From contig OZ006985.1 of the NCBI GenBank assembly GCA_963931165.1, positions 496,001 to 560,000 on the forward strand: a stretch of 64,000 nt of DNA, read 5' to 3'. Below, piece after piece: positions 8,509 to 17,003 of this stretch (position 1 is the stretch's first letter; each line of letters starts with the position of its first letter). The position numbers were made by a program, and so were the translations under genes. The notes under the pieces are model-generated. The model was not told where the DNA came from. It made no database searches and saw only the letters and a program-made list of their open reading frames with translations. The DNA is from Ornithoclostridium sp944380285 (GTDB taxonomy: Bacteria; Bacillota; Clostridia; Christensenellales; UBA3700).

Positions 8509-9284
8509 TTTCCGAACATGGGTATCGACACGAGTTTGACCGGTTTGTCATACCAGCCGCGCGAGATACCGTACCTCTCGCTGCCCATCACGAACGCGGT
8601 GCGCGTGCCGTAGGGGTAGTCGAAGTACGCCTTTTCGGCGCGGCTGTCCGTCAAATAGACCTCAAAGCCGAGCCTTTCAAGCGTTGCCGCGCACTCGTCC
8701 GCGCCCTCGAACTCGACAAAGGGCAGCGTGAACAGACTGCCCATGCTCGCCTGAATGAGTTTGGGGTGGGTCATCCTTGCCTTGCGGTTGCAGATGAACA
8801 CCGCGTCCAGCCCCGCGCCGTCGGCGACGCGCATCATCGTGCCGACGTTGCCGGGGATCTCGACGCCGTCCAACACCAAGATCACGCTCTTGTCGTCAAG
8901 GGCGATCTCGTCCAAGTCCCAATGGGGCAGATAGGCAACGGAAATGATGCCGTCCGGTCGCTCCTTTTCGGCGATCTTGGCGAACACGCGCTCGCTGACC
9001 GTGAACCTCTGATCGCACTTTTCGCAAAGGCTCTTCGCGATCGCCGCGACCTCGGCGGTGCGGATGAGATCGGGGCACAACACGACCGCCCGCAAGCCAA
9101 GACCCGCGTCGTCCAGCAGCTTGTTCAGCCAAATGCCCTCGGCGACGAATTGTCTCTCGGGATTGGGCTTTGAATTGGAGCGCAGATCGCGCATATGTTT
9201 TACGATGGAATGCCCCTCTCCGACCGCGAAAAAGCGGAACGAATCGAGCAACTTTTGTTTGAGCGAATCGATGTTTGCGTCCAT
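8424..9284 (-). CDS. TrmH/SpoU-family RNA 2'-O-methyltransferase
   Basis: I start at ATG 9284, which has GAGGAGGAAAT upstream, giving 286 residues. The N-terminal half resembles the substrate-binding domain of RlmB-type enzymes. The C-terminal half is a SPOUT knot with the three SpoU motifs: DGVEIPGNVGTMMR (motif 1), FVMGSERYGIS (motif 2) and SIPMFGKCDSLNVGVAAT (motif 3). It should transfer a methyl group from SAM to a ribose 2'-OH in rRNA or tRNA. The last 26 codons lie in a tandem repeat, so the C-terminal helix has been copied in the DNA downstream. Promoter TTGCTT/TATAAT is at 9300-9328. Confidence 0.9.
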   Translation of the reverse strand: MDANIDSLKQKLLDSFRFFAVGEGHSIVKHMRDLRSNSKPNPERQFVAEGIWLNKLLDDAGLGLRAVVLCPDLIRTAEVAAIAKSLCEKCDQRFTVSERVFAKIAEKERPDGIISVAYLPHWDLDEIALDDKSVILVLDGVEIPGNVGTMMRVADGAGLDAVFICNRKARMTHPKLIQASMGSLFTLPFVEFEGADECAATLERLGFEVYLTDSRAEKAYFDYPYGTRTAFVMGSERYGISRGWYDKPVKLVSIPMFGKCDSLNVGVAATIVSYEASLKNKGLIRR

Positions 9285-9299
9285 ATTTCCTCCTCGATA

Positions 9300-9328
9300 A
9301 TTATAACTCGACCGCCGACGAAAAGCAA
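9300..9328 (-). promoter_or_regulatory. Promoter of the SpoU methyltransferase gene
   Basis: Leftward TTGCTT (9328-9323), a 17-base spacer and TATAAT (9305-9300), 16 bases before the ATG. Confidence 0.6.
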
Positions 9329-9472
9329 CCGAAGTCAATGTTCGCCGCAACACACCCGACACCCCGCAAGCAAATTTATATAGGCAGAGACATGCGCCAA
9401 TGCGAACCGAATACCCACATCTCTTCAATACGAGACAGTCAAAGAAAATTGCGTATCAATCGACCGTCAAAA

Positions 9473-9497
9473 TTGTTTCACAAAAAGCGTGAAACAA
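9473..9497. repeat. Inverted repeat resembling a split parS
   Basis: TTGTTTCAC and GTGAAACAA flank a seven-base spacer. The half-sites equal those of parS but are pushed apart, so ParB binding in the usual way is doubtful. Confidence 0.4.
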
Positions 9498-9571
9498 GCC
9501 CGAAAAAATATTTGGACGAGGCGTAAAACACCCCTTCGAGCGAGTGCTTGGACTGTCGCCTGTTACGGGAC

Positions 9572-9616
9572 ATTATCTGCGAATATGTGTATTATCTGCG
9601 CATATTTAGAGATAAT
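9572..9616. repeat. AT-rich direct and inverted repeat cluster
   Basis: ATTATCTGCGAATAT (9572) and ATTATCTGCGCATAT (9591) repeat with a 19-base period, and the inverse AGATAAT follows at 9610. This may be a binding-site array or an unwinding element near the first parS-like site. Confidence 0.4.
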
Positions 9617-9647
9617 ATGGCTTGATTTCGATCGATCTTGCCCGTAT

Positions 9648-9663
9648 TGTTCCCTGTGAAACA
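9648..9663. promoter_or_regulatory. parS-like site 1
   Basis: TGTTCCCTGTGAAACA matches the ParB consensus TGTTNCACGTGAAACA at all but two defined positions. Confidence 0.55.
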
Positions 9664-10408
9664 CACAAAAACGCACGATCCGCTCACAATAGCCCCGGCA
9701 ACACCAAACTCACTCTCCGACGCCGCTTCGACACCCCGAAAAACAGATGTCATTCGCTCCGCCCGGCTCGTTTAATCAAAAGCACACCAAAACTCTCTCG
9801 ACGACCAAACTCACAGGCGAAGCGCACCCAACCCGATCAAACGCCGCGATCCCGCCTTTCCGCTCGATATTCACACACACGCGCGATATCGGCGATATAA
9901 TGATCCTCGGAGCACCTGCAACACCGACGCGCACAGCCACGACAAGACAACAACGCGCGCGAACACACACGCGAACCGCACAAGAGCAGTCTTTGCTTCC
10001 GAATCGTCTCCGAGATATATTCAACCTCGCATTTGTCCAAACAGACCCCATACCCAACTCGAACATTACGCGCCCAGTCGCGTATACAGACGACGCGGTC
10101 AGTCGCACCGACAAACACACCCAAAACCACGCACACCCCTAACTCACACGCGCGATTTAACTCAATCGAATCCAAACACTCGATCGACCAAGATATCCGC
10201 ACATCCCCGTAACACATCTTGCTTTATACCGCGAAAGCCGACAGCTCTACGCCATCCTTTCAGCCAACCAGGAGCAATACAGCGCACGACTGACATCACC
10301 GGCCCAACACGGCAACCGTCTCAACCGAGCCGATCAGCCCCTGCAAACACGCCAAACGTCGCCCGCGACGACAGTCGGTTATTACAACTGCCGCACAACA
10401 ACCGTGCA

Positions 10409-10424
10409 TGTTTCACGTCAAACA
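10409..10424. promoter_or_regulatory. parS-like site 2 (best match)
   Basis: TGTTTCACGTCAAACA differs from the palindromic ParB site TGTTTCACGTGAAACA at one position. Confidence 0.7.
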
Positions 10425-10896
10425 TATCGATTTTGAACGCTCGAAAACCTTGGTTTTGCGCAATATGCCTTGTTTGCGGCTGTTTTTAGTCACGCAAAGT
10501 GCCGGTGCGCCTACGCGCCTTCCTCTATATCACTCTCTTTCGATCAGCACAACACCGACCATTGCAATCGCCCCGCAAATTCTCACCAAGGAGGCCCGAA
10601 TAGTCTTTCTTTTTTATCAAGAGTGGGCTCGATGGTCATACAACAGGACAATACGCGCCCATCAACCTCGCTCAACATCTTCATCGATAAAGCCTCATAG
10701 GAGACTACATCGCAACACGCGCACGCCGAACGTCTCGTACCACTTCAGACACACACCGCAGCCACCCATATTTCTGCCGACAACAAATACTCTCCCGCAA
10801 GCAAAACCGCCGATCTAACGAAAACCGCGCCGCACTCTATTGTCGGGCAGCTCCTAAGATCCTTAAAACCCTCGACAAACATTGACTTTTTGCCGC

Positions 10897-10912
10897 TGTT
10901 TCACATAAAACA
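10897..10912. promoter_or_regulatory. parS-like site 3
   Basis: TGTTTCACATAAAACA differs from the ParB consensus at two positions. Confidence 0.5.
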
Positions 10913-11608
10913 TCGCCTCAAATCGCACATATCGACACCTCTAACCCCGTCGGCATTGCCGCACGATCGCCGACACCAAACGACAAAACATATAGGGCAG
11001 TGCAAGCACGCGTCTATCGTTCTCCCGCGATCCATCCTCCGCCGGTTTACATATAGCGCGCCTCTCTCTGTAATTTCGCGTTGATTTGGGCACATTGCCC
11101 GATCACGCGCGATACACGACAGCAGCAATCACTCTTTACACAATGCCGCGCAGTCGCCCAAACACCGCTTTAATATATGCGCCCGTGCGCGTGCTATCGC
11201 GCCGCCAACAATGCAAAGCACGCATTCACAACTGACCGCGCCGCCTACGCATTGCTTCATGTTATAACTTTTCGTTGTTCGTCATCGCTTGCTCATCTTT
11301 CATTGCCTTTTGCCCGTTATTACGACCGACAGAGCACATCGCACGCCCTATACCTACGCCGCTTTGCTTTTGCCCGCACGCAACCCGACAAACTCGTTTA
11401 CCCGCATCCGGATTGCAAACCGGCACACTCCGCTATGCGACCCGCCTTCATTTCGCACGCTTTGCACGAGACTTATACGCAATATCGCCGCAAAAGCCCA
11501 CGCACGCCCGCTTTTGCCGCTGAACTGCCGCTCGACGACCCGCCCCGACTCTTTCCGCTCCCTCTATTCCCGTAAGCGGTGCAGGGGAGCGCATTTCTTT
11601 GTGTTCTC

Positions 11609-11624
11609 GTTTCATGTGGAACAT
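11609..11624. promoter_or_regulatory. parS-like site 4
   Basis: Read leftward, TGTTCCACATGAAACG matches TGTTNCACGTGAAACA except at two positions. Confidence 0.5.
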
Positions 11625-12068
11625 ACGTCTTGTCATTCGCCAAAACCTCAACATTTATCGAGGTTTTTGCTCGTTTATGCATATTTATACATTGCGTCAT
11701 TGCATGTTTTTCGCCTATGCGTTTGCTTTTTCCGCCCCTGCGATCCTTTCCCCGTTGTCGCTCCGCGGCTGACGATCGCGCTTCGGCGCCGCTCCGCCGC
11801 TTTTGTTTCCAAGCCCCGCATCGCCGCCCGGGCTTGCAGTTTTCGTCGGCGCTCGTTTGCATTCCGTTTTTCCGCGGTCGTACTCCCTCTTTTTTGATTT
11901 CTCGATCTCTTTTTGCCTCATGCTCCATGGCGCACGCAAACTTTTTGTTTGTTTTTCTCTGCCTTCGGCTTTTCGCGCTTTCCCTTCGAGGATCCGCTCC
12001 GCATCTTCCCCCGTCTTTGATTAGGCTTTGCCTTAAACGATCGCCTCTTCCCAACCTCGACATTTTGC

Positions 12069-12097
12069 TTGACACCGTTCCTCTTTTATTATATAAT
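12069..12097 (+). promoter_or_regulatory. Promoter of the rpmH operon
   Basis: TTGACA, a 17-base spacer and TATAAT form a perfect housekeeping promoter, about 140 bases before rpmH. It marks the right edge of the gene-free region. Confidence 0.85.
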
Positions 12098-12238
12098 TAT
12101 TTAGCTTTTGCGTGCGAGAGCCCTCTCTTTGTTTACTGTTGGTTATACAAAGCGACGCGTTCCGATCGGCCTTCCGCAGTGCGGTCCGTCGAGCAAAGGC
12201 ACAAAACCACGACAAAATAAACCAGAGAGGTCAGAACT

Positions 12239-12373
12239 ATGAAAAGGACATTCCAACCCAAAAAGCGTCAGCGCAGCAAGGTCCACGGATTCAGACAGCG
12301 CATGAAGACTCAGGGCGGCCGCAACGTCATCAAGAGACGCCGCAACAAGGGCAGAAAGCAGCTCACCGCCTGA
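12239..12373 (+). CDS. rpmH: 50S ribosomal protein L34
   Basis: The 44-residue protein MKRTFQPKKRQR ... RKQLTA is a typical L34, a small basic protein of the large subunit. GAGAGG precedes the ATG. It heads the rpmH-rnpA-yidD-yidC-khpB operon, which normally sits beside the chromosomal origin. Confidence 0.97.
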   Translation: MKRTFQPKKRQRSKVHGFRQRMKTQGGRNVIKRRRNKGRKQLTA

Positions 12374-12377
12374 CGGT

Positions 12378-12716
12378 ATGCAAAGACGGTATAGGCTCAC
12401 GTCGAACAAGTCGTTCGTCTACTTATACCGCAAGGGCACCTGTGTGCGCACGCCTTTGCTGTTGCTCTACTATGTTCCCGGGCGCTACGACATGAAGGTC
12501 GGGTTTTCGGTGAGCAAGAAGGTGGGCAAGAGCGTCGTGCGCAACAAAGTCAAGCGCAGGCTGAAAGAAAATTTCCGCGCGCTTATACCGTCGCTCGCCA
12601 AGGGCTATACTTGTCTTGTGACAGCAAAGCCCGCGATAGCGGACGCAAGTTTTGCCGACATCGGCGCGGCGCTGCGTGTCGCGCTGGTCAAGGCGGGGCT
12701 TTTGGAGAAGGCATGA
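12378..12716 (+). CDS. rnpA: Ribonuclease P protein component
   Basis: The 112-residue basic protein begins RRYRLTSNKSFVYLYRKG and contains the conserved RNA-binding segment VGKSVVRNKVKRRLKE, the RNR motif of RnpA. It assists the RNase P RNA in trimming tRNA 5' ends. It starts four bases after rpmH and its stop overlaps the start of yidD. Confidence 0.95.
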   Translation: MQRRYRLTSNKSFVYLYRKGTCVRTPLLLLYYVPGRYDMKVGFSVSKKVGKSVVRNKVKRRLKENFRALIPSLAKGYTCLVTAKPAIADASFADIGAALRVALVKAGLLEKA

Positions 12717-12952
12717 AGCTGACTGCGCGTGCGATCGCGATCTACAAGCGGTACTACAATCCCCTTTTTGCCGGCAGGTGCAAATATGTACCGAGCTGTT
12801 CGGCATACATGGGGCAGGCGGTACGGAAGCGCGGTTTTTTGGTCGGCGCAGCGATGGGGCTTTGGCGCATCGTCAGGTGCAACCCTTTCAGCAGGGGCGG
12901 ATACGACCCCGTGAAGGACAATTTCAGAGGAAAAGCGAAATGGCTTTTATAG
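12713..12952 (+). CDS. yidD: Membrane protein insertion efficiency factor YidD
   Basis: The 79-residue protein starts in an ATGA overlap with rnpA. It has the family signatures IYKRYYNPLFAGRCKYVPSCSAY and RIVRCNPFSRGGYDPV (within residues 8-68) with three conserved Cys. YidD helps YidC insert membrane proteins. Its 3' end overlaps yidC by 13 bases. Confidence 0.95.
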   Translation: MKLTARAIAIYKRYYNPLFAGRCKYVPSCSAYMGQAVRKRGFLVGAAMGLWRIVRCNPFSRGGYDPVKDNFRGKAKWLL

Positions 12953-13941
12953 ACGGCATGATTTGCGCCGAGATGACCAATTGGATCGGCAAACTCTTGC
13001 TTGCACTCTACAACGCGATCGGCGACTTCGGTTGGACGGTCGTGGTCTTTGCCGTCGTTTTGAGGGTGATCCTCTCGCCGCTCGACATATGGCAGAAGAT
13101 CTCTTCGCGCAAGCAGGCGAAGAAGATGGAGCGCATACGTCCGCAGCTTGAAAAGTTACAGCGTCAGTACGCGAACGATCCGCAGATGTTGCGTCAAAAG
13201 CAGTCGGAGCTTCAAAAGAAGGAGAAGATCCACATGTTCACCTCGTGCATCCCGATGATCATCACGCTGGTGCTGTTCTTCTTCATTTGGGACGGCTTCC
13301 GCGCGCTGGTATCGTACGAGAACGAGGTGATCGTGGAGAAGCTGCTTGCGATCTACAACGAAAACGTGGGCAAGGTCGACGCGGCGACGCTCAATCAGAT
13401 GCTCGTCGACGGCTACGATCTGCACAGCTTCCTTTGGGTGAAGAACATCTTCATGTCGGACATCGGCACCAACGTCATCCCGTCGCTGGAGCAATATCTG
13501 TCGACGATCAACGCGGCGATGCCTGACGTGACGGTCAAGTACGAGACGCTGGTAGGCCCGGCTATGGAGGCTTACAACAAGACGGGCACATGGGACTTTG
13601 CGAGGTGGAACGGCTACTTTGTGCTGCCGGTGCTGTCCATCGCGACCAGCTTCTTGACGACCAAGATGATGCAATCCGCCAACCAAATGCCCGCGCCGAC
13701 CGGCACGGCGGAGCAACAAAAGTCGCAGCAGGCGACGATGAAGGTGATGAACTATGTGATGCCGCTGATGCTTGGCGTCTTCGCGATCATGTACAGCGCC
13801 GCGTTTGCGCTTTACTACTTCATCAGCAACGTGATGGTCGCGCTCATCAACATCACGTTCACCCTGATCTACAAGCAAATCGAAAAAAAGAACGCGGCGA
13901 ACGGCTCTGCCATCGTCGTTTCCGGAGGTAAGAAGAGATGA
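12940..13941 (+). CDS. yidC: YidC/Oxa1 membrane protein insertase
   Basis: Starting at ATG 12940 (GAGG upstream) gives 333 residues. After a short N-terminus the protein has the YidC core: a first core segment GWTVVVFAVVLRVILSPLD (residues about 27-45), a charged cytoplasmic hairpin rich in Lys/Gln, and further membrane segments around FTSCIPMIITLVLFFFIW, FVLPVLSIATSF and YVMPLMLGVFAIMYSAAFAL. It inserts and folds inner-membrane proteins. The extracytoplasmic loop between the second and third core segments is long for a Gram-positive YidC. It lacks a clear lipobox, unlike SpoIIIJ. Confidence 0.93.
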   Translation: MAFIDGMICAEMTNWIGKLLLALYNAIGDFGWTVVVFAVVLRVILSPLDIWQKISSRKQAKKMERIRPQLEKLQRQYANDPQMLRQKQSELQKKEKIHMFTSCIPMIITLVLFFFIWDGFRALVSYENEVIVEKLLAIYNENVGKVDAATLNQMLVDGYDLHSFLWVKNIFMSDIGTNVIPSLEQYLSTINAAMPDVTVKYETLVGPAMEAYNKTGTWDFARWNGYFVLPVLSIATSFLTTKMMQSANQMPAPTGTAEQQKSQQATMKVMNYVMPLMLGVFAIMYSAAFALYYFISNVMVALINITFTLIYKQIEKKNAANGSAIVVSGGKKR

Positions 13942-14783
13942 ATCAAACAGAAGTGACGGCAGCCACGCTTGAAGAGGCGGTGGCAAAGGCCGCGGAAGAA
14001 TTGGGGGTGCCCAAAGACAGGATCAACGCCGAGGTCATCAAGACGAGCGGTTTGATCAGGAAGAAGGTCACCGTCCGCGCGACGGTCAAGCAGACGCCGC
14101 AAGAGCGCGCGGTCGCATTCATAAGCGGACTGATCGAGGCGATGCACCTCAATTGCACGGCGACGCTGTTCGACGAAGAGGACGCCTACCGCATCCAATT
14201 GTCGGGCAAGGATACGCCGGTTTTGATCGGCTATCGCGGCGACACTTTGGACAGCGTGCAATATTTGACATTGCTCATCGCCAACAAGAAGGATTCGCTT
14301 GACAAGCGCATCGTTTTGGACGGCGAGAACTATCGCGAAAAGCGCACCGTCACCCTGTCCAAGCTCGCCAAAAACCTCGCTTTCAAGGCGGCGAAGAGCG
14401 GCAGACCCGTCGAGCTCGAGCCGATGAACCCGTTCGAGCGCAGAGTCATCCACTCCGCGCTTGCGGACGACCGCTTCGTCACGACCGAGAGCGTCGGCGA
14501 AGAGCCCTATCGCCACATCGTGATCAAGCCCAACCGCGTCAAGACCTACGACGACCGCGGCGGCAGAGGCGGCAGGGGAGACAGAGGCGGCAGAGGTGGC
14601 CGCTACAACGACAAGAAGAGCGGCAGCGGCTATTCCGCACGCGCCGCGCGCGACGCCGCCCCCAAGACGGAGCCGCAGGAAGAGCAGCCGCGCGACATGT
14701 ACAACTACGAGTACAGCCGCAACTTCAAGCGCACCGGCGGCGGCAAGATGCGGTCTTTCGGCGAAAAGAGCCGCCGCTTCTGA
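13938..14783 (+). CDS. khpB: RNA-binding protein KhpB (Jag/EloR) with RGG-rich tail
   Basis: The 281-residue protein has the Jag N-terminal domain (about 1-50), a KH domain (about 75-150, with IGYRGDTLDSVQYL) and an R3H domain ending near residue 200 (NPFERRVIHSAL ... HIVIKPN). KhpB binds RNA and links cell elongation to translation in Gram-positive bacteria. Unusually, the C-terminal 80 residues form a disordered tail starting with repeated RGG triplets (residues about 208-225) and ending in an aromatic/basic patch. It overlaps yidC by four bases and is followed by a terminator. Confidence 0.92.
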   Translation: MNQTEVTAATLEEAVAKAAEELGVPKDRINAEVIKTSGLIRKKVTVRATVKQTPQERAVAFISGLIEAMHLNCTATLFDEEDAYRIQLSGKDTPVLIGYRGDTLDSVQYLTLLIANKKDSLDKRIVLDGENYREKRTVTLSKLAKNLAFKAAKSGRPVELEPMNPFERRVIHSALADDRFVTTESVGEEPYRHIVIKPNRVKTYDDRGGRGGRGDRGGRGGRYNDKKSGSGYSARAARDAAPKTEPQEEQPRDMYNYEYSRNFKRTGGGKMRSFGEKSRRF

Positions 14784-14821
14784 GCTCGCGTCCGTCGATC
14801 GGCAAACACGTTTCAAATGCG

Positions 14822-14852
14822 AACGCCGCCCGAAAAAGGGCGGCGTTTTGCT
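14822..14852 (+). terminator. Terminator of the rpmH-khpB operon
   Basis: AACGCCGCCC and GGGCGGCGTT form a 10-bp stem around GAAAAA, followed by TTGCTTT. Confidence 0.75.
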
Positions 14853-14931
14853 TTGTCCGCGATCGGCCGAAGGACTTCGTTCGTCTCGGTTTTGCTTTTG
14901 AGCGTTTTTCGAAAGAGCGTCGCGCCTGCGC

Positions 14932-15351
14932 TCAAAGCGCGTCGTATTCTTTGTCCGACACCGGTTCAAGCCATTCGTTCGACGCGTTTTCGCCGGGAAC
15001 TTCTACCGCGATATGCGAAAACGGACTGTCCTTCTTTGCTCCGTGCCAATGCTTGACGTTCGCAGGGATTACGACGACGTCGCCCGCTTTCAGGCTGCGA
15101 GCGCGCCCGCCCCACTCCTGATACCACCCCTCTCCGGCAACGCACAGCAAAATCTGTCCGCCGCCCTTGTCGGCGCGGTGGATATGCCAATTGTTGCGGC
15201 AGCCCGGCTCGAAGGTGACGTTTGCCATAAAAGGGACGACCCCCTCGGGAGTGAGCGGATTCAGATAGGACCTGCCGATGAAATATTGCGCAAATGCGGA
15301 GTTCTCCCTTCCCAAACCGAAAATGTTGTCCTTTTCGAAATTTTTGTCCAT
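14932..15351 (-). CDS. Cupin-domain protein
   Basis: The 139-residue protein is a single small beta-barrel cupin. Metal-ligand motif 1 is visible as NWHIHRADKGGGQ and motif 2 as PANVKHWHGAKKDS, giving the usual His/Gln ligands. It lacks a DNA-binding domain. It is the last gene of a leftward three-gene unit, nine bases after the carboxymuconolactone-decarboxylase-like gene and with AGAGGTG as Shine-Dalgarno. Such cupins are often annotated with CMD proteins in redox or aromatic-degradation operons; the substrate here is unknown. Confidence 0.88.
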   Translation of the reverse strand: MDKNFEKDNIFGLGRENSAFAQYFIGRSYLNPLTPEGVVPFMANVTFEPGCRNNWHIHRADKGGGQILLCVAGEGWYQEWGGRARSLKAGDVVVIPANVKHWHGAKKDSPFSHIAVEVPGENASNEWLEPVSDKEYDAL

Positions 15352-15360
15352 AGTTCACCT

Positions 15361-16122
15361 CTATGCCTGTTCGATCAACGTATCTTTCGCGCAATTGAGC
15401 GCGTTAAAGAGGCGAGGGAAGCCCATATACGGCGTCGCGTGCACGAGCGCGCAGACGATCTCCTCTTTTGAAGCGCCCGTCTTCAGCGCGCCCTCGACGT
15501 GGGAACGCACCTGTACTTCCGCGCCGCCCATAGCCGCCAGCATGACGACGGTCAACAATTCGCGCGTCTTGGCGTCCAAGCCCTTGCGCGTCATGAAGTC
15601 GCCGAAGCAAAGCTCTGTCAAAAAGCGGGGCACCGCCTCGGCAAACTCCCCGGGCAACCATGCGTAGCGGTCCTTGATCTCGTCTCCGTAGACGGGCTTT
15701 TGCAGGGCGAGCCCCTTTTCGAAGCGGTCGGCTTCGGTCGTCGTTTCTCCGTTTTCAAGTGGGAGCGCTATGCCGTTCGCCGCAAAGACCTCGTCCATCG
15801 CGGCGATCGCGTTGAGCGTCTTGGGGAAGCCGATGAACGGCGCGCATTGATAGATCGTCTCGCGGATCGCGGCAGGCGCGATGCCGATGTTGAGACACGC
15901 GCCGACATGCGCTTTGAGCTGCGGCAGCGTTTGATTGACGGTCAGCACGGTGACGGTGACCAGCTCGCGCATTTCGTCGCCGAGCGAGCCGGTATAGCTC
16001 ACTTCGCCGAAGATGAACCGCTGTAATATGCGCATGAATTCGGGGTCGTTGCCCTCGTTTTGGGTCGGCTTTCCGCCGAAGAGTTTTTCAAACTTGTCTT
16101 TGCATTTTTCGATCCTGTCCAC
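15361..16122 (-). CDS. Tandem carboxymuconolactone decarboxylase (CMD/AhpD-like) protein
   Basis: The 253-residue protein contains two CMD helical domains (about 25-110 and 150-240), both ending in the family pattern PFIGFPKTLNAI / PYMGFPRLFNAL. The CxxC pair of AhpD peroxidase-type members is absent, so a thiol peroxidase role is not supported. It lies between flavodoxin and cupin genes, read in the same direction with short gaps, suggesting a shared redox or detoxification pathway. Confidence 0.88.
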   Translation of the reverse strand: MDRIEKCKDKFEKLFGGKPTQNEGNDPEFMRILQRFIFGEVSYTGSLGDEMRELVTVTVLTVNQTLPQLKAHVGACLNIGIAPAAIRETIYQCAPFIGFPKTLNAIAAMDEVFAANGIALPLENGETTTEADRFEKGLALQKPVYGDEIKDRYAWLPGEFAEAVPRFLTELCFGDFMTRKGLDAKTRELLTVVMLAAMGGAEVQVRSHVEGALKTGASKEEIVCALVHATPYMGFPRLFNALNCAKDTLIEQA

Positions 16123-16137
16123 GGTTTTTGACCCTCC

Positions 16138-16617
16138 TCACAGTTTCAAGGACGCGACATACGCACCGAGCTCGCGCGGCGAGATCGCTGCGCTCAATCT
16201 CTTGCACGGCTTCCATTTTGTCTGCGTCGAGCAGCACTTGTGCAAGACCTCGTCCGTCTTGCCGACGCCGCTGCCGCCGGAAGTGCAGAAGGGCACGACA
16301 GTCTTGCCGGCGAACTCGCCGCTCTCCAAAAACGTCTGGATGATCCGCGGCGCGATCCCCCACCAAATGGGGAAGCCGACAAACACAACGTCATACTTTG
16401 CGACATCGATCGTCTCTGCGAGGTCGGGGCGGCAATCTTCGTCGTCCATCTCGCGCGAAGAGCGGCTCGTCTTGTCCATCCAATCCAGGTCCTTCGCCGT
16501 ATAGGGCTGCGCCGGCTCGATCTTTTCAATGTCCGCTCCGACGGCTTGCGCGAGAGCGTGCGCAACGCGCGCGGTCACGCCGCTTGCCGAGAAATATGCG
16601 ACCAAAACTTTTGCCAT
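16138..16617 (-). CDS. Flavodoxin
   Basis: The 159-residue protein begins MAKVLVAYFSASGVTARVA, the FMN phosphate-binding loop, and has the isoalloxazine-contacting region GFPIWWGIAP near residue 80 and TSGGSGVG near residue 115. It should carry electrons with bound FMN in the cytoplasm. It leads the leftward flavodoxin-CMD-cupin operon. A perfect GC-rich hairpin (16631-16657) lies in its 5' leader, downstream of a TTTACT/TATCAT promoter. Confidence 0.93.
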   Translation of the reverse strand: MAKVLVAYFSASGVTARVAHALAQAVGADIEKIEPAQPYTAKDLDWMDKTSRSSREMDDEDCRPDLAETIDVAKYDVVFVGFPIWWGIAPRIIQTFLESGEFAGKTVVPFCTSGGSGVGKTDEVLHKCCSTQTKWKPCKRLSAAISPRELGAYVASLKL

Positions 16618-16672
16618 ATCGTCCTCCTTGCCGCCGCGCGCTTTCTCCGCGCGGCGGCGCTCTTACACCTTG

Positions 16673-16701
16673 ATGATACCACGCGCGCGCGGCAAAGTAA
16701 A
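16673..16701 (-). promoter_or_regulatory. Promoter of the flavodoxin operon
   Basis: Leftward TTTACT (16701-16696), a 17-base spacer and TATCAT (16678-16673). A CCGCCGCGCG/CGCGCGGCGG hairpin at 16631-16657 follows in the leader. Confidence 0.6.
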
Positions 16702-16954
16702 ATACTTATTTTTTATCGACATCTATGCGCGCAGGGCATAGCCGCATGACGACGTCTCCGACCTCCTTTCCGTTTGTCTTATTTCTGCAAACTATCGACA
16801 CAGGCACCTGAAAATTCGTTTTGGTCTTGCCGCGCGGAGCCGTTTTGCCCGCCTCTTTTCGAACGGCGCGCCAAAGCGCGGAGACACGTCTTTTGAGACG
16901 GCGAAAATCGTCTTTTGCAAGTCTCGAGGACTTCTCCCGTACCTTGAAAAGTTC

Positions 16955-16997
16955 TTCGCCCGCTTTCGGTCAAATCGTTTTGATCAAAGCGGGCGAA
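16955..16997. terminator. Large hairpin after the acetyltransferase gene
   Basis: TTCGCCCGCTTT (16955-16966) pairs perfectly with AAAGCGGGCGAA (16986-16997), just past the stop of the leftward gene. There is no long U-run, so it may be a weak terminator or a processing hairpin. Confidence 0.45.
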
Positions 16998-17003
16998 GCC
17001 GTT

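Larger units (their letters stand above)
9285..12068. other. Gene-free, compositionally skewed region with parS-like sites (candidate centromere/origin)
   Basis: I see no credible gene in these 2.8 kb: open frames exist on both strands but lack Shine-Dalgarno sequences, domains and normal codon use. On the plus strand C clearly exceeds G throughout. A exceeds T up to about 11.2 kb, and T exceeds A from about 11.5 kb. Four 16-mers close to the ParB site consensus lie at 9648, 10409, 10897 and 11609. An AT-rich direct repeat is at 9572-9605. The flanking highly expressed operons point away from it (str leftward, rpmH rightward), as expected next to a replication origin. I found no good DnaA-box cluster in it. 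Confidence 0.55.

Noticed and set aside
9622..12220. Several 60-210 codon open frames in the gene desert
   Set aside because: They lack ribosome sites, have implausible Thr/His/Arg or Cys/Ser composition, and reflect the skewed base content.
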